Assembly: GCA_040375675.1 (NCBI GenBank) | Contig: JBEIRY010000004.1 | Location: forward strand, 1 to 44,555 | Origin: CAIUSP01 sp040375675 | GTDB taxonomy: Bacteria > Actinomycetota > Thermoleophilia > Solirubrobacterales > 70-9 | Length of the DNA stretch: 44,555 bases | Reading direction: 5' to 3' | Shown here: piece by piece, positions 41,318 to 44,555 of the stretch | Layout: every line of letters starts with the position of its first letter | Position numbering within the stretch: the first letter of the stretch is position 1 | The notes under the pieces: generated by a model | The model's input: the letters and a program-made list of their open reading frames with translations, nothing else | Database searches by the model: none | What the model was told of the DNA's origin: nothing | Program-made: the position numbers and the translations under genes

Positions 41318-41319
41318 GC

Positions 41320-42021
41320 TCAATCGTCTCCTTGCTGGAAGGCCTCCGTGAATGTCGATCTAGCTGCCTCGCCCCATACCGGCTCGTCGAATCGTGCCCG
41401 CAGCTGCAGTCGAGTCACCAGATCCAGATCTTCTTTGCGAGCTTCGTCGTAGGAAGACCCTGACTCTCGGTCGGGGTATCCGGGGTGTACGAACCACTCG
41501 GTAATTCCATCCCCGAGGCTGTGCAGATTTTCGGGCTGTACTGGTTCGTCTGGCTCGGTGCGACCGATCAGATGATCGGTGGTGTCTATGCCACGCTCGC
41601 TGAGCCATTGCCGGTGATCCCGCCCGACGGCCCTCACCGGACACCCCACCTGCAGGGCCATCTCGAATACGGGGGTGGCGAGCTCCGGCCTCGCGTGGCA
41701 GTGGTGATGCCCATTGATGAAGGCAGGCCAACGTCCGAACAGGTCGGTGAATCGCTCCATCTGGACTCGGAGTGAGGTCTTTGCCGAGGCGCCGCTTCGT
41801 GCCCCCCACCGACTTTCGAAGTCCACGTGCAACCCAAGCTCGACCCCCAGATCCAGCAGTGGCACGGGGTCGCAGTCCGGTCGCTCGGTCATCACGCTGA
41901 CCGCGTCAATTCCCCCTGAGTCGATCGCGGCCAGTATTCCCTCGTTGTACGAGGGCCAGTAGCCGTAATCGTCAGCGGTGATGATCAGGCGGCGCTGCAT
42001 GTGATCGGATGTGCCTTTCAC
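41320..42021 (-). CDS. YdjC/ChbG-type carbohydrate deacetylase
   Basis: Polysaccharide-deacetylase-like enzyme with the metal motif ITADDYGYWPSYNEGI near the N-terminus, a HVDFE segment, and FINGHHHCHARPELA, the family pattern for a divalent metal with Asp and His ligands; members remove acetyl groups from N-acetylated sugars such as chitobiose or hopanoid precursors. GTG 42021 with CATGAT 6 bases upstream gives 233 residues; ATG 42000 is an alternative giving 226 residues. It is tail-to-tail with dinB at 2 bases. Confidence 0.85.
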   Translation of the reverse strand: MKGTSDHMQRRLIITADDYGYWPSYNEGILAAIDSGGIDAVSVMTERPDCDPVPLLDLGVELGLHVDFESRWGARSGASAKTSLRVQMERFTDLFGRWPAFINGHHHCHARPELATPVFEMALQVGCPVRAVGRDHRQWLSERGIDTTDHLIGRTEPDEPVQPENLHSLGDGITEWFVHPGYPDRESGSSYDEARKEDLDLVTRLQLRARFDEPVWGEAARSTFTEAFQQGDD

Positions 42022-42027
42022 ATGCCG

Positions 42028-42033
42028 ATCATG
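42028..42033 (-). promoter_or_regulatory. Possible leaderless -10 (CATGAT) for the deacetylase
   Basis: On the minus strand CATGAT ends 6 bases before GTG 42021 and matches TATAAT at four of six positions. It depends on the choice of that start. Confidence 0.3.
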
Positions 42034-42107
42034 GCTGATCGGGCGCAGCCCCTCTGCAGCCTTCTTCGCGAGAGATCGCACTCGGCGGATCCGACAGCAC
42101 CGCCTGA

Positions 42108-42113
42108 TTGAAT
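42108..42113 (+). promoter_or_regulatory. Possible leaderless -10 (TTGAAT) for the potassium channel
   Basis: TTGAAT ends 7 bases before GTG 42121. It lacks the A at position 2, so this is a weak call. Confidence 0.25.
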
Positions 42114-42120
42114 CACCCGC

Positions 42121-42837
42121 GTGGTCCCGTACTACATGCCGTTCAAGAAGTATCTAGATCGCAGATATGGCGCATGCCTGCTTCTGATCCTCACCTCGAT
42201 CATCGTCCAGATTGCCGCCCCAGACAGCGAGGCCGGACATGTGCTCGTGGTTCTCCTCTACGGCCTGACCCTGCTTACCGCCATGACGGCGGCGGAGAGT
42301 GCCGTCAACCTGATCCGTCTTGCGCGAGTCGCGGTGATCTTGCTGGTGCTTGCAAGCGCGGGCCTGTCGCTCGGTGTCCCTGCGATCGGCGATCACGCAA
42401 CGCGTATATCGACCCTGATCCTGGTCGTGATTGCTCCGGCCGTGATCGTGCGAGGACTGTTCCGGCATGGTCTCGAGAAGGGCGTCATCGATCTCCAGAC
42501 CATGTTCGGGGTTCTCTGCCTCTATCTCCTGCTCGGGCTCGCGTTTGCGGCTGCATACAACGTGCTCGCAGACCTTGGCGATTCCAATTTCTGGGAGCAG
42601 GGAGATGAGACGACCAGCAATTACCTCTTCTTCAGCTTCTCCACCATGACCACGACCGGTTACGGGAATCTGATCCCCTCTGGCGGGGTTGGGAGGGCGC
42701 TGGCTACCCTCGAGTCGATCCTCGGCCAGGTCTATCTGGTTACGGTCGTCGCGACGATCGTTGGAAACCTCGGGCGCAAGACCTCGATCAAACCGCGCGC
42801 CCGAAAGACTCGAAAGAGTCGAGCGAAGTCCCGCTGA
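42121..42837 (+). CDS. Two-pore-helix potassium channel protein
   Basis: A 238-residue membrane protein with several hydrophobic helices (about 17-33, 41-56, 70-88, 96-112, 128-148) followed by a pore loop and a last helix (197-215). The filter TTTGYGN (177-183) matches the potassium selectivity sequence T-x-G-Y-G. The N-terminal helices before the pore unit recall Ion_trans_2 proteins with extra segments rather than a full voltage sensor. The C-terminal tail is short and very basic (KPRARKTRKSRAKSR) with no RCK domain. The start could also be ATG 42136. Confidence 0.88.
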   Translation: MVPYYMPFKKYLDRRYGACLLLILTSIIVQIAAPDSEAGHVLVVLLYGLTLLTAMTAAESAVNLIRLARVAVILLVLASAGLSLGVPAIGDHATRISTLILVVIAPAVIVRGLFRHGLEKGVIDLQTMFGVLCLYLLLGLAFAAAYNVLADLGDSNFWEQGDETTSNYLFFSFSTMTTTGYGNLIPSGGVGRALATLESILGQVYLVTVVATIVGNLGRKTSIKPRARKTRKSRAKSR

Positions 42838-43288
42838 GCCGTCGCAGGCGCCAAAAGACGTGATCCTCGGGCGGAATTCGCGGTGGGTGTTTGCGGTGCT
42901 GTCTGGCGAGAGCCCAATGAAGATAGCCATCCAGCCTCTTTCCGATCGAGCGCAAGCTCGCATCGGTGGGTTCGACCTCGGTGTTCTCGAGGGCCCAGAC
43001 CCATGCGTTCGCCTCTGATTCGAGCCGCGGAGCCGACCGCCCCGCTCCGACCAGATGTCCGATTTCGTGCAGAGCGATCAAGTAGGTCACCTGCCCGCGG
43101 ATCTCGGGGATCGCGATCTCCAGTCCTCCGCCTACGTATCGAATCGCCCTGCCTCTGCTGGATGAGCCAGCGATCGCGATCTCGTACTCATCGCAGAGGT
43201 CGCGGATGTGAGCCTCGAGCAGCGCAGCGCCCGGTTTCCTGGGCGCAGGGGGCAACGAGGGCGCCTGTTTCTTCTTTCTAAAGGGCAT
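42788..43288 (-). CDS. HExxH-containing protein, ImmA/IrrE-like zinc peptidase fold
   Basis: A 166-residue soluble protein with HEIGHLVG (His74, Glu75, His78) and a following Glu92 in ESEANAWVWALE, the arrangement of ImmA/IrrE-like zinc metallopeptidases. Those proteins cleave repressors or regulate stress responses, but this one has no helix-turn-helix partner here, so its target is unknown. ATG 43288 follows TACTCT at 10 bases. An upstream ATG (43321) lies in the divergent promoter zone and is less likely. The last 50 bases are antisense to the end of the channel gene. Confidence 0.8.
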   Translation of the reverse strand: MPFRKKKQAPSLPPAPRKPGAALLEAHIRDLCDEYEIAIAGSSSRGRAIRYVGGGLEIAIPEIRGQVTYLIALHEIGHLVGAGRSAPRLESEANAWVWALENTEVEPTDASLRSIGKRLDGYLHWALARQHRKHPPRIPPEDHVFWRLRRLSGTSLDSFESFGRAV

Positions 43289-43298
43289 GTCGGTTGCG

Positions 43299-43304
43299 AG
43301 AGTA
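43299..43304 (-). promoter_or_regulatory. Predicted -10 (TACTCT) for the HExxH protein
   Basis: On the minus strand TACTCT ends 10 bases before the ATG at 43288. It faces the nadE element only 14 bases away. Confidence 0.45.
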
Positions 43305-43318
43305 GCGACGGGTCTGGC

Positions 43319-43324
43319 CATACT
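43319..43324 (+). promoter_or_regulatory. Predicted leaderless -10 (CATACT) for nadE
   Basis: CATACT ends 8 bases before ATG 43333 and matches TATAAT at four of six positions. It is back to back with the TACTCT element of the divergent gene. Confidence 0.4.
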
Positions 43325-43332
43325 TACCTGTG

Positions 43333-44555
43333 ATGAGTGGAACCAACCCCCTGAGAGTCGCGCTGGCGCAGGTAAACCCGACGGTGGGTGCCGTCGAGGA
43401 AAACCGCTCGTTGGTGAGTGATGCGATCGCGCGTGCGAGAGACGAGCGGGCAGATCTCGTCGTCTTCCCTGAGCTGGTCCTCTCGGGCTACCCACCGGAC
43501 GACCTCGTGTTCAGGCAGGACTTCCTCGTCGCGGTACGTACCTCGCTGGAGGCGCTGGCGGCCGAGGTCAACGACATCGTGGCCTTGGTTGGATTCCCGG
43601 AGGCCGCAGCAGGGGAAGGGTCCGAGCAGGTCGACCCGCTCAGCTCCCCCCTTCGCCCTATCACGAGCAATTCGGTTGCTGTGTTGAGGGACGGCAAGGT
43701 CGCCGAGACCTACCGCAAGCAGCTGCTGCCGAACTATGGGGTCTTCGACGAGCGTCGACACTTCGAACCCGGAATCTCGAACCTCGTGATCGAGGTCGCT
43801 GGACGTTCGGTCGGAGTAACGGTCTGCGAAGACGTTTGGGTCGCGGACGGCCCTGCGGTGGCGGCGGTGGCGGCGGGCGCCGAGATGATCGTCAACTGCT
43901 CTGCGTCCCCTTATGCCCGCAGAAAGTCTGAGGCACGCGCGAAGATCGTTGCCTCGCGCGCGGTGGAGTCCGGCGTCCCCGTCGCACTCTGCAACATGGT
44001 TGGAGCCCAGGATGAGCTGGTCTTCGATGGCGCCTCTCTGGTTTGCGGATCGGATGGCGAGGTGATCGCTCGCGCCCCGCAGTTCGAGGAGGATCTTCTG
44101 GTCGTAGAACTAGGTGCCTCGAGCGGCGGCGGATCAGGCCCTATCTCTCCTTCTCTGCCAGACCTCGATGAGGTGTATGAAGCGCTATGTCTCGGCCTTC
44201 GCGATTACACCCGAAAGAACGGTTTCGAAAGGGTCGTTCTCGGCTTGTCGGGTGGAATCGACTCTGCCTTGGTGGCTATGTTGGCGAGCGATTCTCTCGG
44301 TCCCCAGTCGGTGGCTTGCGTGGTGATGCCCTCTCCCCACTCGAGCCCAGAGACCCAAGGAGATGCGCGCGAGATGGCGGCTGACCTTGGGTGTGAGCTG
44401 ATCGAGCTACCTATCGGTGAGGCGATGAGTTCGTACGACGAACTGTTGGAGTCTGCATTCGAGGGAACCGAGCCTGGTCTGGCCGAGGAAAACGTGCAGG
44501 CTCGTATCCGAGGAACACTGGTGATGGCGCTCTCGAACAAATTCGGCTGGCTGCC
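43333..44555 (+). CDS. nadE: Glutamine-dependent NAD+ synthetase, 5' part
   Basis: Makes NAD+ from nicotinic acid adenine dinucleotide, ATP and glutamine. The gene starts at ATG 43333 and runs off the right edge (407 codons seen, no stop). The N-terminal nitrilase-like glutaminase domain has the Glu-Lys-Cys triad: Glu in VVFPELVLSGYPPDD, Lys in YRKQLLPNYGVFDE and Cys in TVCEDVW. The synthetase domain then shows the pyrophosphate motif LGLSGGIDSALVA and ARIRGTLVMALSN. It would use the NMN-derived nicotinate produced through CinA's salvage branch. Confidence 0.96.
   Translation, partial: MSGTNPLRVALAQVNPTVGAVEENRSLVSDAIARARDERADLVVFPELVLSGYPPDDLVFRQDFLVAVRTSLEALAAEVNDIVALVGFPEAAAGEGSEQVDPLSSPLRPITSNSVAVLRDGKVAETYRKQLLPNYGVFDERRHFEPGISNLVIEVAGRSVGVTVCEDVWVADGPAVAAVAAGAEMIVNCSASPYARRKSEARAKIVASRAVESGVPVALCNMVGAQDELVFDGASLVCGSDGEVIARAPQFEEDLLVVELGASSGGGSGPISPSLPDLDEVYEALCLGLRDYTRKNGFERVVLGLSGGIDSALVAMLASDSLGPQSVACVVMPSPHSSPETQGDAREMAADLGCELIELPIGEAMSSYDELLESAFEGTEPGLAEENVQARIRGTLVMALSNKFGWL

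Noticed and set aside
1..44555. CRISPR array, insertion sequence, prophage or tRNA gene
   Set aside because: No regularly spaced repeats, transposase or integrase motifs, and no gap large enough with a tRNA-like cloverleaf were found.

Overview
The window reads as a piece of a GC-rich Gram-positive chromosome, most likely a deep-branching actinomycetote. Three things point that way. The block order nusA-infB-rbfA-truB-ribF-rpsO, pnp-M16-dapB-dapA-rnj-ftsK and recA-recX-miaB-miaA-dapF-hflX is typical of Actinomycetota. It has the MurT/GatD lipid II amidation pair and lipoproteins with no sign of outer-membrane genes. Many genes appear to be leaderless. The LL-diaminopimelate aminotransferase (DapL) route and a NusA with an extra Cys/His cluster would fit Thermoleophilia or a relative, but that placement is inference. 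There are no tRNA or rRNA genes, insertion sequences, phage genes or CRISPR arrays, and no gene-free stretch reaches 300 bases (the longest is 215 bases, before recA). This is core, vertically inherited DNA.

Layout. 1-7.6 kb: translation and RNA genes (nusA 3' part, infB, rbfA, a DHH nanoRNase, truB, ribF, rpsO), then a peroxiredoxin and a cytosolic DsbA-like oxidoreductase. 7.7-15.9 kb: a tightly overlapping plus-strand operon, pnp, an M16 peptidase, dapB, an amidase, dapA, rnj. 15.9-18.0 kb: a minus-strand two-component system. 18.1-23.2 kb: ftsK, cinA, an epoxide-hydrolase-like gene. 23.2-32.0 kb: recA with a structured leader, a recX frame with no ordinary start, a membrane cupredoxin, miaB-miaA-dapF, dapL, hflX, dut. 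32.0-36.5 kb: a minus-strand cell-envelope cluster (a methyltransferase, a lipid kinase, murT, a second methyltransferase, gatD). 36.6-44.6 kb: short units reading in both directions: a lipoprotein cyclophilin with bcp and a hydrolase, a small lipoprotein, ccdA, an unrecognised 95-residue protein, dinB, a YdjC-type deacetylase, a potassium channel, an HExxH protein, and the start of nadE.

How the genes work together. dapA, dapB, dapL and dapF form the aminotransferase route to diaminopimelate for peptidoglycan and lysine; MurT/GatD then amidate the stem peptide. pnp, rnj and the DHH phosphoesterase form an RNA-decay set. recA, recX, dinB, dut and cinA concern DNA repair and nucleotide hygiene. 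Two peroxiredoxins, a DsbA-like protein, CcdA and a cupredoxin handle redox and thiols.

Main surprises. (1) A -10-like TANNNT hexamer lies 6-10 bases before the start codon of about a dozen genes, and in four or five of them it contains the stop codon of the preceding gene. (2) The recX frame runs in phase directly from the recA TGA with no ATG, GTG or TTG before its domain begins. (3) DapF has serine at both catalytic cysteine positions. (4) The recA leader can fold into two nested stem-loop domains.
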